Source of the DNA: Apus apus
Taxonomy: Eukaryota; Chordata; Aves; Apodiformes; Apodidae
DNA: 64,000 nt
Assembly: GCF_020740795.1 (NCBI RefSeq)
Contig: NC_067282.1
Span: forward strand, 55,435,290-55,499,289
Direction of reading: 5' to 3'
Of the stretch, positions 33,801 to 56,460 are shown piece after piece. Position numbers and translations under genes: made by a program. The first letter of the stretch is position 1. Every line of letters starts with the position of its first letter. The notes beneath the pieces were generated by a model. The model worked only from the letters and a program-made list of their open reading frames with translations. It was not told the origin of the DNA and did not search any database.

Positions 33801-35945
33801 CAAACTGACAAGGCAAGGATTTGACAGATGGACCACTGGGTGGATAAGAGATTGGCTGGATGGCCACACCTAGAGAGTTGTGGTCAATGGCTCAATGTCC
33901 AAATGGAGGCACATGACGAGTGGTGTCCCTCAGGGGTCAGTATTGGCACCAGTGCTGTTTAACATCTTTGTTGGAGACATGGACAGTGAGATTGAGTGTA
34001 TCCTCAGCAAGTCTGCTGATGATACCAGGCTGTGTGGTGTGGCTGACACCCAAGAGGGAAGGGAGGCCATCCAGAGGGACCCTGACTGTCTGGAGAGGTG
34101 GCCCAATGCCAACCTCATGAAGTTCAACAAGGCCAAGTGCAGGGTCCTGCACCCAGGTCAGCACAACCCCAGGCACAGATATAGGCTGGGGCAAGAATGG
34201 CTGGAGAGCAGTCCTGAGGAGAAGGACTTGGGTGTGGTAGTTGATGGGAAGCTTGACATGAGCCACCAGTGTGCACTTGCAGCCCAGAGAGCCAACCATA
34301 TCCTGGACTGCATCAAACGAAGTGTGGCCAGCAGGGCCAGGGAGGAGATTCTCCCCCTCTACTCTGCTCTGGAGAGACCCCACCTGGAATACTGCATACA
34401 GTTCTGGTGCCCTCAGCACAAGAAAGATATAAGACCTGTTGGAAAGGGTCCAGAGAAGGGCCACCAAGATGATCAAAGGCCTGGGGCATCTCTGCTATGA
34501 AGACAGGCTGAGAGAGCTGGGGCTGTTCAGCCTAAAGAAGGCTCCAGGGAGACCTTATAGCGGCCTTCCAGTATTTGAAAGAGGCCTACAGGAAAGCTGG
34601 GGAGGGGCTTTTCATCAGAGAAAATAGTGGTAGGAGAAGGGGTAATGGTTTTAAACTGAGAGAGAGGAGATTTGGTTAGATATTAGGAAGAAATTCTTCC
34701 CTATGAGGGTGGTGAGGAACTGGAATGAGTTGCCCAGGGAGGTGGTTGGTGCCCCATCCCTGGAGGTTTTTAAGGCCAGGTTGGATGAGGTTTTGTGCAA
34801 CCTGGTCTCGTGGTAGGGTTCCCTGCTCATGGCAGGGGGGTTGGAACTTGATGATCTTTAAGGTCCCTTCCAACCTTAATGATTCAATGATTCTAATCTG
34901 GACAACCTGGATGGAGCACACTGAGCTCCTATCTAGCTTGTATGGTCAAGGTTTCTTTCCTGTAGAAATGGAAAGCCATGATTTTCCTCTGAAAACTAAG
35001 TTCACCTACTTAATTCCTATGGAGTTTACTTAATGGCCTGCAGAGTAATTCCTAAACGACTGCAATGATCTTGTGCCTACGTGTTTAGGAGGAATACTGA
35101 TGTTCCTAACAGTGGAAAGAAGCAGGCCACCTGAGCAGTTATATACTAAATACAATATATTAGTTATTGTGAAGGTCTTGACAAGGCAGAATAAAACATA
35201 GATTTGTGACTGGACCAAAACTTGTATTTTGCTATTGAACATTTTCATCATCTCTTCCCCTTGTGCAGTTACATGATACTCCTAAGAAGAGGAATTAGCT
35301 TTTTCGAAGTGATATACAGGAGGCCACAGAGAGCCTTCAACATCAGCAGTTCCCCTTTCTGCAAGAAAACCCCATGTAAATTTCAGCTTAAAAGGTGAAA
35401 CTGGATCAGGGGAGGCCGAGGATGGGGCCCGTCGCCGTGCCGGCACCGCTGCCACTCAAGGCGGGAAGCAGGACGCCTCGCTCCCCCACGACAAACCCAG
35501 GACTGACGATCCGGACCCAGGGCCCGCAACTCTTTAGGCGGCTGCCCAAGCTGGGGGCGCTGGGGGCACCGGGGCAGCCCCGAGGGGCTGCGCCGATCCC
35601 CGGGGAAGGGCGCGTCAGGCTCCCCGCCCCAACCCCCTCCCCCTCCCGCGGGGCGGGGGCGAGCCGGGAGCGTGACTTTGTCACCCCTCCCTCGGACTTC
35701 CCAGGGTTGTGCGCTTGTTTGCTCCTGCCCGCGACCTCCGCCTAGGTGAAAAGGCGCCGCAGCCGCCGCCGCGCTTACCTCTGCCCTTCGGCATCCGCGG
35801 CCTGCACGTAAAAATAGCGAGCCGGGAGCACCGCCTCGGCCCGCAGCCCGGGCCCCCAGACCGCGCTGTGCTCGGGGCTCGGCCCGCCGCCCCCGCCCGC
35901 CGCGGCGGCTCCCAGGGCGACGACGAGAGGCCACAGGCCAGGCAT
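21866..35945 (-). CDS. POGLUT2: POGLUT2 (KDELC1), ER protein O-glucosyltransferase (10 coding exons)
   Basis: Coding exons on the minus strand: 35945-35779, 32041-31836, 31425-31220, 29587-29510, 26030-25858, 24451-24214, 23625-23416, 23066-22977, 22208-22104, 21883-21866. All introns are GT-AG and phases agree; the product is 496 residues (human 502). The protein transfers glucose to serines of EGF repeats in the ER lumen. Visible parts are a hydrophobic Leu/Ala/Gly-rich signal peptide (about 1-21), a filamin-type Ig repeat (about 28-130, with [16 protein letters not shown]), and a CAP10/KTEL glycosyltransferase domain (about 140-470, with [10 protein letters not shown] and [12 protein letters not shown]). 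A KDEL retention signal ends the chain. The start ATG 35945 opens the signal peptide inside a CpG island. CR1 copies sit in introns 1, 3, 4, 5 and 8. Confidence 0.95.
22241..22462 (-). mobile_element. CR1 LINE, 3' fragment
   Basis: Minus-strand CR1 tail in POGLUT2 intron 8. The 3' end is at 22241 (TCTGATTCTGTG on the minus strand), and the TTGGACTAGATCATCTTTCG and GGTTGTGGAGTCTCC segments follow to the right. It shares its subfamily style with the copies at 44988 and 54357. Confidence 0.9.
24583..24983 (+). mobile_element. CR1 LINE, 3' fragment
   Basis: About 400 bases of CR1 3' end in POGLUT2 intron 5, antisense to the gene. It starts in the GAGCTGGGAAAGTTTAGTTT segment and ends with TTCTATGATTCTATG. 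An open frame of 102 codons remains (ORF2 C-terminal remnant, [16 protein letters not shown]). Confidence 0.92.
26593..26812 (-). mobile_element. CR1 LINE, 3' fragment
   Basis: Minus-strand CR1 tail in POGLUT2 intron 4, sense to the gene. The 3' end at the left shows the ATTCTATG motif, and it carries the AAACCATATCCA segment found also at 24880 in inverted form, so these two are the same subfamily. Confidence 0.9.
29710..30650 (+). mobile_element. CR1 LINE with endonuclease remnant, internally deleted
   Basis: This is the one copy here that keeps part of the endonuclease. The frame from about 29795 reads [15 protein letters not shown], then [12 protein letters not shown], then, after an in-frame stop, SDHKMI, which are the late APE-type endonuclease motifs. 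After about 30215 it jumps to a short reverse-transcriptase piece and then to the 3' region (from about 30310), ending in CTGTGATTCCATGATTCC. Nearly all of the reverse transcriptase is missing. It lies in POGLUT2 intron 3, antisense to the gene. Confidence 0.88.
32488..32720 (+). mobile_element. CR1 LINE, diverged 3' fragment
   Basis: Recognisable segments are GTTTTAAACTGAAAGAGG, GGAACAGGTTGCCCAGAGA and the end ACGGTTCTAT. It is shorter and more diverged than the other copies, so probably older. It lies in POGLUT2 intron 1. Confidence 0.8.
33217..33256 (+). repeat. 20-base tandem duplication
   Basis: The unit CACCTTTCCTTAAACTTGGT is present once in full and a second time nearly complete, in POGLUT2 intron 1. 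Confidence 0.75.
33365..34895 (+). mobile_element. CR1 LINE with most of the reverse transcriptase
   Basis: The longest RT-bearing copy (about 1.5 kb), in POGLUT2 intron 1 and antisense to the gene. It begins in [10 protein letters not shown] and includes [41 protein letters not shown] and [18 protein letters not shown]. The catalytic box is SADD in place of FADD. An in-frame TAG at 33871 separates two long frames (33406-33873 and 33880-34500). The 3' tail ends near 34895. It has lost its endonuclease half and is not mobile. Confidence 0.93.
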
Positions 35946-36420
35946 TGACGGCGCTTCCCCTGACGGAGAAACTCCCGCCGGGGCGCGGAAGGCAGCGCAG
36001 CGCCGACCGCCCTCCTCCCCTCGCCGCAGCACCGCCGAGTCCCGCCTTCGGGGCGGCTGCGCGCAGGGCGGGGACGTGGAGGGGGAGACGGCGGGACGGT
36101 GGCCGCTCGGCCCCGGGCGCCCGGCCACCAGCCCTGCTCCCTCAGGGCGCCATCCCCGGGGCTCCGAGGAGAACGGAGGGTTGGGGGGGGCGGGGTGACC
36201 TCCCGCCAGCCCCCCCCCCTGCCTCCTTCCGCGGGGGCGGGCGGTGCCGCGGTCCCTGCGCGGGGCTGGGAGCTGCGGTCGGGGGGGAGGCGGGGGGTGG
36301 GCGGCTTGCTCCGGGTGGGCCCACGGCTGCCCCAGCCCCGGAGCGGCCCGCCGGCCGGCTGGCTGTGCTGGGAGTCACGGCCGGGATCATCTCAGAAGGG
36401 AGACTGGGGAAAGCCGGCTC
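35400..36420. promoter_or_regulatory. CpG island, POGLUT2 promoter, possibly bidirectional
   Basis: CpG-dense DNA around the POGLUT2 start codon (35945), extending upstream to about 36420. There is no TATA box. In human, as I recall, POGLUT2 and BIVM start head to head from one such promoter, so a BIVM transcript could start here too. The right edge includes G-rich strings at 36181-36195 and 36279-36300. Confidence 0.75.
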
Positions 36421-36567
36421 TGCCCGTGTCTCTCTCTGGCTTTCATCTTCAGACGTTTTGGTATTGCTGGATTCTCCGTGTCATGAGCTCAAGTTCCGCC
36501 CCGCCCCCCCCCCATTCCGCTCCGTTGCCGGAACGTCAAGGTGATAAATAAAATTTGCAGCTGGGAA

Positions 36568-38336
36568 AACAGGTTTGCAGAACTCTCCCCAGAGCAGCAG
36601 ATGCAGGTGGATGATCTAAGCTGTCTGGGCGCCGCACTTGGGTCACCGCAGCCCCATCAACACTACAGGCTTGGAGAAGAGCGGCTGGAAAGCTGCCCAG
36701 CAGAAAAGGACCCGGAGGTGTTGGTCAACAGCCAGATGAGTATCAGCCAGTGTGTGCTCAGGTGGCCAAGAGCACACATCACCCTGGCCTGTATCAGAAA
36801 GAGTGTGGCCAGCTGGACCAGGGCAGGGGTTGTCCCCCTGTATTCGGCACTGGTGAGGTCACACATCCAATACTGTGTTCAGTTTTGAGCCCTTTACTGC
36901 AAGAGGGACATTGAGGTGCTGAAGTGTGTCCAAACAAGGGCTGTGAAGCTGCTGAAGGGCCTGGAGTACAAGTCTTACGAGGAGCGGCTGAGGGAAATGA
37001 GGTTGTTTAGCAGAGAAGAGGAGGCTGAGGGGAGATCTTATCACTCTACAACTACCTGAAAGGAGGTGGTAGTGAGATGGGGTTGGTTTCTTCTCCCATG
37101 TAAAAAGCAATAGGATGAAAGGAAACAGCCTAAAGTTGTGCTAGGGGAGGTTTAGATTGCGTATTAGGGAATTTTTTTTCACTGAAAGGGTTATCAGGCA
37201 CTGGAACAGGCTGCCCAGGGAAGTGGCTGAGTCACCATCCCAGGAGGTATTTAAGAGGTATCTAGATGTGGTGCTTAGGGACATGGGGCCAGAAGGGATG
37301 CACCCAAGAGTGCTGAAAGAGCTGGTGGGGGTGCTCACCAAGCCACTTTCCATCATTTATCAGCAGTCCTGACTGACTGGGGAGGTACCAGCAGATTGGA
37401 AATCAGCCACTGTAACCCCCAATATTTAAGAAGGGACAGAAAGATGATCCAGGCCTGGTCGTCTGACTTCAGTAACAGGGAACCTGATGGAACAGATCAT
37501 CCTGAATACCATTATGTGGTACGTGCAGAATAACTGGGTTGTTCTGCATGTACGGGGTGATCAGGCCCGGTCAGCATGGGTTCATCTCCTTCTATGACAG
37601 GGTGACCTGCCTGCTGGATGAGGGAAGGGTTGTGGATGTTGTCTACCTTAACTTTAGCAAGGTAGCAAACTTACTGCACCCTCAGTAAGTTTGCAGATGA
37701 CTCTAAATTGGGTGGGAGCGTCAATCTGCTTGAGGGCAGGAAGGCTCTGCAGAGGGATCTGGACAGGCTTGACCGATGGGCCAAGGCCAATGGCCTAAGT
37801 TTCAATAAGGCCAAAATGTTGGGTCCTGCACTTTGGCCACAACAACCCCCAGCAGCACTACAGGCTTGGGGAGCAGTGGCTGGAGAGCTGCCCAGCAGAG
37901 AGGGACCTGGGGGTGCTGACTGACAGCTGGCCGAACATGAGCCAGCATCGTGCCCAGGTGGCCAAGAAGGCCAACACCATCCTGGCCTCTTCTCCCTAGT
38001 GACTAGGGATAGGACAAGAGGAAATGGGGTCAAGTTGTGCCAGAGGAGGTTCATATTGGATATTAGGAAGAATTTCTTCACAGAAAGAGTGGTGAGACAT
38101 TTGAACAGGCTGCCGAGCGGGTGTTCAAAAAACAGGTAGACATGGTGTTTCAGGAGATGGTTTAGTTGTTAGGGGTTGTAGGGCGGACAGTTGTACTTGA
38201 TGATCTTGAAGGTCTTTTCCAACCTTGATGATTCTATGATTGTGTGGCTTAGTGGTGGACTTGGCAGTGCTGGGTTAATGGTTGGACTCAATGATCTTAT
38301 GTGTCTATTCCAACAAAAACAGTTCTATGATTCTGT
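36568..38336 (+). mobile_element. CR1 LINE split by another CR1 (outer copy)
   Basis: The outer copy covers 36568-37286 and 38246-38336. The left part has the ORF2 segment RLGEERLESCPAEKDPEVLV, the [20 protein letters not shown] segment and the 3' region up to GTGCTTAGGGACATGG. The right part resumes with GCTTAGTGGTGGACTTGGCA and ends with TTCTATGATTCTGTG. In ordinary CR1 copies these two parts are adjacent. The block lies just right of the POGLUT2 CpG island. Confidence 0.85.
37287..38245 (+). mobile_element. CR1 LINE inserted in an older CR1 (inner copy)
   Basis: It starts at the RT entry segment ([16 protein letters not shown]), passes QHGF-like and YLNFSKV pieces, and jumps to the [16 protein letters not shown] segment at about 37665. 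It jumps again after ANTILAS (about 37990) to the 3' region. It ends with TTGATGATTCTATGATTG at about 38242. At least two internal deletions are needed to explain it. Confidence 0.82.
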
Positions 38337-38752
38337 GTCTGGAAGCTCAGGTCACCATCCTGGATTGAAGGTCATCTTACCAGCCTGTTGTCACAGGGGT
38401 AATTGCCTGTTGCACACCTTGAGTGACTCAATAGCTCTTTGTCTGTCAGATGATCCAAGCATGGGCTTAGCGAGCAGGAAACAAGTGTAAAAAAAATCCA
38501 CATTTATTGAAGCATTGTGAACCAGGAATATGCTCATTTTAGTCCTAATAAACACTCAGCATCTCCATATTTCAGCATTCACTCCCAAAACTCCAAAATT
38601 TCTGTCATAAAGAAACAAGCAAGCCAAAGGTGCTTGAAACTGGTCACAGTTAATAGCATTGGACTCTGAAAAAAGCAGTGCAACTCCTGTTGCACAGAAG
38701 AGCAAATGCAGAAAGCAACCGTGAATGGTGACACGATTCCTAAGTACATATG
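38337..38752. other. Intergenic DNA, nothing recognised
   Basis: Short AT-rich segment between the CR1 pair and a solo LTR. No gene or known repeat was recognised. Confidence 0.5.
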
Positions 38753-39345
38753 TGTCACCACACAGGACAGAAGAACACTAAGGTGATGGAGATAAGCAGA
38801 CACTTTATTCCAGGGCGCTGAGGATACGGCGGGTAACTCCACCTAGCGTATCCTAAATTGCATTACAGTCAGCGGGTTTTTACACATGCAATTTCTTTGG
38901 TACAGATTATTTAGCATAAAAATGCATACAATGCGCGCCTTTAATTACTCATTAAATTTAATCTTTACACTGATTGGCCTCTTATGATCTTCCGAGTTAC
39001 ATAACTTCATGTATATTCATTTCTAACAAAAATCATTGGTCATCTATTGATTGTAGTTCCTGATAATCAAGATTAGTTACTTTATTATTCTTTCCACGGC
39101 AGTTGCTTTAACATAGTATCTTATTGACTTTACTGTTCCCAGATAAATATAATGCTAGACCCTAGCTACTTGTACCCCCTGCTCACTTCATTTGTTTTCT
39201 GTGACTATTGAAGTAAAACACAATCACTCCCCCATATGATTCCCACAAGACCCATTTCTCCTAAAAGTTCTGTCCCGTTCAATCTAGTTTGATTAGGCCT
39301 GGCTATCTTGTAGTCAAACCAAATCATCTTATGAAATTAGTAACA
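38753..39345 (-). mobile_element. Solo LTR, avian endogenous retrovirus, fossil
   Basis: On the minus strand it runs from TGTTACTAATTTCATAAGAT to GTGACA, with a GGAATAAAG polyadenylation signal about 50 bases before its end. It is about 593 bases with inverted TG/CA ends. A four-base direct repeat, TATG, flanks it (38749-38752 and 39346-39349); a longer duplication may have decayed. No viral genes are present. It lies between the POGLUT2 and BIVM CpG islands. Confidence 0.72.
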
Positions 39346-39349
39346 TATG

Positions 39350-41030
39350 TACACACACCCCCAAATGCTTTTCTTTGTTACTTAGGTATGGAAACCTCAC
39401 CAAAAAGGCTTTTTCATGGGAGACTTTAAATCCCAAAAGATACCTTCAGTTTTGCTCTTTAATGCATTTATTTTGTTACAGCAAATGATATGGAACATTG
39501 AACCTTATCAATGAGTCATGAATTTCCAAGAGATCTTGTATTTCGAAATACTGCAAATATGTTTGTAGAAAAGAACACAAAAAATAACTTTCTTTGAGAA
39601 AGCTGAGAAAGGACCACTTGGGTCAATCAACGTAGTTTTTTCCAACCAGCAAACTCATTACAAAATGCCTTAAGAGTGATCAAGCTCCAGCTTTTAAAAA
39701 CATCAGTTTTGCCCTCTGCTGTTCCTATTGACATGATTTTTCAGGACATTCAGCAGTTAGAAGACTCACAGCTTCCAGTCTAAAAATTAATGCAGACCTT
39801 ATATTCATGACCCTTCAGCTCTTTTCCCTTTCCCATCTTTACTCTCTTGATGTTTTTTACAGGCTGAAATTACACTCCTCAGCTTATGTTCTGCCTTATG
39901 AGGCAAGCCTTTAGTAGAATAGAATTTTAAAGACGTTTTTATTTTAAAAGAAATTTCACCGCTATAGAATTCACAGAACATTCTTCCTCTTCCTAGCAGG
40001 GCAGCATTGGGACATCAAAAAAGCACAGCAGCTATGAAGTTAAGGTGACACAATTCTACCCTACTGCCAGTCTCTCCTCCAGCTTTTCTTCCCCCACATA
40101 TGCACAGCTCAGGGAATTTGTGTAGAGATCTGGCACCATTTGTCAGCACCCAAACAAGCTGTAAAACAAATCATGCAACCTAATTTTAGTCCTGGCAAAG
40201 CCAACATTGCTGCTATCCTAATGCCTATAATCTGCCTCAGAGAAAAATGCTTTGGAGGCAGAATTGTTTAATTACTTCAAGGGCTGTTGGCCAACTAAGG
40301 CTCACCAGGCTTCCAGCTGGCAGAGGCAGGACACTCTCCATTACAAGAAGCAGGATGCCACATGAAATTCTGGATCAGATCTTAGATCATGTCTTACTTG
40401 TGTCCAGAGGATGGCAAACTTGCCCATGCCCACAATTGCTAGAAGAGTTTTGTACCTTTGCTCTGCTTAACCACTGAAAACTATCAACTCTTTAACATTT
40501 GAGGAGAAAGTGGATTCTCCTCTCCATTATTTGCAGCACCTCTCACAGAAACTGCTGCTGGGATCAGGGGCTCTGTGAGCTCAAGAGCATGCTGGAACAG
40601 CTAGCATTGAATCCTGTCAGCAGGACACCATCTGACTTTATATTTCTGGGGTTTTTTTAATTAATTTAAATTTTGTTACTAGTTTGTTATAAAACAAGTA
40701 ATTAAATATTACAAAAGCAAATACTTTTAAATAATTGTGGTAGTGCCAGATGTGTTCCCCTTACATCTCCAGTGTCAATGCTTGTTCATGCTGAAAATAT
40801 GCTGACTGCAGTGAAGATGAGAAAGGAAATATTGTTAGCAGTTCCAGACATGGTTACCTGAAATAATCTTCTGTTCCTTCATACAGTTTCCCAGAAACAT
40901 TTCTGTTACATGTATTCTTACTGCGCCAGAGGGAAGCCAAGAGAAACCTGGGGCAAAGCAAAGGTCGGGACGCCTGTCCCTTGCTCCCCAGGCAGAACCC
41001 AGCGCTGCTTACTCTCCTACCCCTTCCCCA
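39350..41030. other. Intergenic DNA between LTR and BIVM CpG island
   Basis: AT-rich at the left, moderate GC at the right. I see no exon with clear splice sites and no known repeat. A non-coding BIVM leader exon could lie here but cannot be supported. Confidence 0.45.
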
Positions 41031-42390
41031 CCCTGGAGGGCAAGATGTAGCCGCCTCACAAGCGCCCTAACAGAGCCGCCGAGCTAAGACTCGCCGTCAG
41101 CCGAGCCGAACGCAGCTGCAAGTCTCGGCGTCTGGGTGTTCCGGAGCCGGGCTGCTTCGCTTGGTGCCTACAAGGCCAAGGATGCCGGTCGGCGATGGGT
41201 AACTGGGATGAGGAATTCCTGCAGCCACGCAGGCACTAGTCAAGGCAGCTTCAGCGTCTCACAGGGTTTTGGAGCTCGCCGGCACGGACCCTGCGGGTAC
41301 AGCCACGCGTCTCACGGCTCTCCTCCGCTCGGCGGGATCTCCGCTGCTCTCCCGGCTACGTCTTGCCTTTCCCCAGCCCCCGCGCAGCACCCGAAGCCTC
41401 ACCTCGGCGGACAGGTGAGGTGAGGTGAGGTGAGCCAGCTCTGCTCTGCCCTGCCCTGCCCCCGCCAAGCCCAGGGAGGAGCGCAGCTGCCGGCCGGGCT
41501 GCGCACAGCTGCACCGCGGCACGGCCCCAGACGACCCGCCGCGGCCTCGCACGGCCCGGCCCCAAGCCCCGGCAGCGGGGCCGCCTCCCGCAACCCCCCT
41601 CCCCGAGCGGCTCCTCCCTCCGCCGGCCGCGGGGCAGCAGCGGACGAGACCACCGGAGCGCAGACAGGAGGAGGGGAAGGGGATACAGGGCCAAAGAGAC
41701 GCCTCTCCGGGCGGGACACGGAGCGCCTGGGCGCCGTGCGAGGCGCAGCCGCTTCCTCTGGGTGACGGCGGGGGCCCGCCGGCGGAGCGCGGTCACCGGC
41801 CCCGGTCGCGCCGCCCGGTGCCTCCCCCCGGCGGGCGGCGGGAGGTGGTGCGGTCCGGCGGCGCTGAGGCGGCGGGGGCGGCGGAGGCGCAGGTGAGCCC
41901 GCGGCGCGGCGCTCCCCCCCTCCCCCCCTTCCGCGCCCCGTCCGGTTCCGCCGCGGCCGGGGGAGGCGACGCAGGCGGGTGCGGCGCAGGTAACGAGCCG
42001 GGAGCGCGGGCCGCAGCGCCCTGAAGCCGCCCTTCCCCTGCTCCCCGCCGCTGCCGCGTCGCCGGGCCCCCCCGCCCCTCGCAGGCGCTGCGGAAGGGAG
42101 GTGGGCCCAGCTTTCCGGCGGGCCCCGGGCCGCGCTGCCGCCGAGCCGCGGCCTCTTCCCCCCCCCGCCCCCAGCCCGGGGGTGCTCGCTCCGGAGCCGA
42201 CCGGCGGCAGCGCGGGAGGCGGGGCCGCAGGGCCGCGCTCAGGTCCCGATGGGCGGCGTCCCCGTCCTCCCGCCTCTCCGGTGTCCCCCGCGCCGTGGGG
42301 AGCGGTAGCGGCACCCCCGGTGGGTGAGTCCCCGCGGGACCGGGGAGAGCCCATCCTGCCAGGGGCTGCTTGGCATCCCTGGGCTGCAGG
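41030..42390 (+). promoter_or_regulatory. CpG island, likely BIVM promoter and first exon
   Basis: About 1.35 kb of very GC-rich, CpG-dense DNA. Two good donor sites on the plus strand, CGCAG|GTGAGC (exon end 41892) and CGCAG|GTAACG (exon end 41989), suggest a non-coding BIVM first exon. A short GTGAG/GTGAGGTGAG repeat is at 41413-41434. Long open frames across it on both strands are GC-composition artefacts. Confidence 0.7.
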
Positions 42391-42403
42391 CGGCTGCTGA
42401 GCG

Positions 42404-42545
42404 TTACAGAATGGTTTGGGTTGCGAGGACCGTAAGGACCGTCTAGTTCCCAGCCCTCTGCCACGGGCAGGCACACCTCCCATACAGAGCAAGTTTCCCA
42501 CAGTCCCGTCCAACTTGGCCTTGAGCGCTTCCAGGGAGGGGGCGT
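42404..42545 (-). mobile_element. CR1 LINE, short 3' fragment
   Basis: Minus-strand CR1 tail (140 bases) at the right edge of the BIVM CpG island. The AGAATGGTTTGGGTTG end and GGCCTTGAGCGCTTCCAGGG segment identify it. CpG-rich mutations in it may reflect its location. Confidence 0.85.
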
Positions 42546-42924
42546 GAATAGGTTGCATGTGTTTTGGTGTTTCCTTGTCACGTTTCAAGGAGAGCCCTTC
42601 TTACGTGTGGGGGGCAAGACCTGCTTCTGGCAGAGGGAGGCTCATGCACCGTCGGTTCGGTTCAGCGGCCAGAAATCAGTGCTGCAGGAGCCTGCTCTCG
42701 GGTGGAACTCCCGCTTCCTGCGTGCCAGGCTGCCCATCTGCGGCGTGTGTCCTCGCACCGCAGGCGCTGCGACCTGCTGAGATGACAGATAACGCAATAC
42801 TGTCAGCTTGCCTTTTAACAACGATCATTAGAAGGAAGCCAGCCTTCTCAGTATGTTTTTGGTAATTCTTTTAACTACTGTAAACAAAATCTGACGCGCT
42901 TCTTTCTCACGTCTCGAAGAACAG

Positions 42925-42991
42925 GAAGTGCATAAAAATAAAAGGGAACCCTGACGAGCTGTACAAGGGAAGCCAGTGAAACACATTGAGG
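42925..42991 (+). other. Candidate BIVM 5' UTR exon
   Basis: A pyrimidine tract and CGAAGAACAG acceptor precede about 67 bases that end at GAGG|GTAAGTG, a near-ideal donor. It lies between the CpG island and the first coding exon. No coding content is needed for it. Support is from splice sites only. Confidence 0.35.
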
Positions 42992-43546
42992 GTAAGTGTC
43001 AATTTAGAATGAAGAGGTAATAGTTACTGTAATTTCATGCAAGCTTGAACTTAACTTGAAGCAGAAGTATGCAGGATTCTTCAGAATTAAGTGACATTAA
43101 CTTGCTGTTGCTCTGATTTATTAGTTTGCATAAATGATTTTCTGTGTCACATACACAAGCTATTGTGACTACAAAGAAATAGAAGTGATTAACCACAACT
43201 GTGTAAATGTAGAAATGTCTTTGGTTTGTTTGTTTGGGGTTTTATGTTGTTTGTTTTTTTTTTTTTTAACTCTTGTACTGGTTTACAAGTGAGTTACTCA
43301 TGTCTTCATCGTGGCATCACTGTGGTGTATGCTGTTGGCACCTCACAAATAATAAAAAAGGCTGCTTGTAGCATTCTAGAGGTGTTTAGGAAAAGACACG
43401 ATAGGTGTTGTGGTGTATCTTGAAGGGTATTTCGGCTTTTATTGGATGAGTTTAAAAATAAGCTTTGTGTGTTTTTATGTTGATGGAGACACCTGTATGA
43501 ACCTCTCTTTTTCTTTCAGGTACCTCATCGATAGCTTGCAGAGGCA

Positions 43547-43576
43547 ATGGAGGCAATGATGCAAACTCTGTTGTAA
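43547..43576 (+). promoter_or_regulatory. Upstream ORF in the BIVM leader
   Basis: In the exon that starts after TTTCAG at 43520, an ATG opens a 9-codon frame (MEAMMQTLL) ending in TAA 51 bases before the BIVM start at 43628. It has two further in-frame ATGs. It could lower BIVM translation. Confidence 0.6.
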
Positions 43577-43627
43577 TTAAAACAGGAAAACATTCTTAGC
43601 TGTACGCAACTCTTTCAGTATCATTCA

Positions 43628-56150
<12,523 letters not shown>

Positions 56151-56460
56151 AATTAACTTTAGGTAATAGAGCTGATATATCAAAGTTAGTTTTAATCAAG
56201 ACATATTAGGGATCTGTTAGTCCTAGAATACCTACAAATAGAAATTATGGTATAAGATACAGCTTCACAATTATTGAAAAAAATCTGATTATATGGTTGC
56301 AATGGATGAGATCCAGTGTATAAACTGACAAAAAAGCACAGATTATTGTACTTCTGCAGTCAAAGTAACTATTACAGGAAAATCAATCACTTATTTTGAA
56401 ATAATTGTACTTATGTTCTGATCTGTGAAAACAAAAGATCGGATTGAACTAAGTCAATGT

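Noticed and set aside
33406-34500. Reverse-transcriptase frames as a possible host gene
   Set aside because: Motif order and the 3' tail show a CR1 LINE with an internal stop.
41356-42588. A 410-codon open frame on the minus strand
   Set aside because: It lies in a CpG island and is Arg/Gly/Ala/Pro-rich on all frames; stop codons are rare there by composition. No family is recognised.
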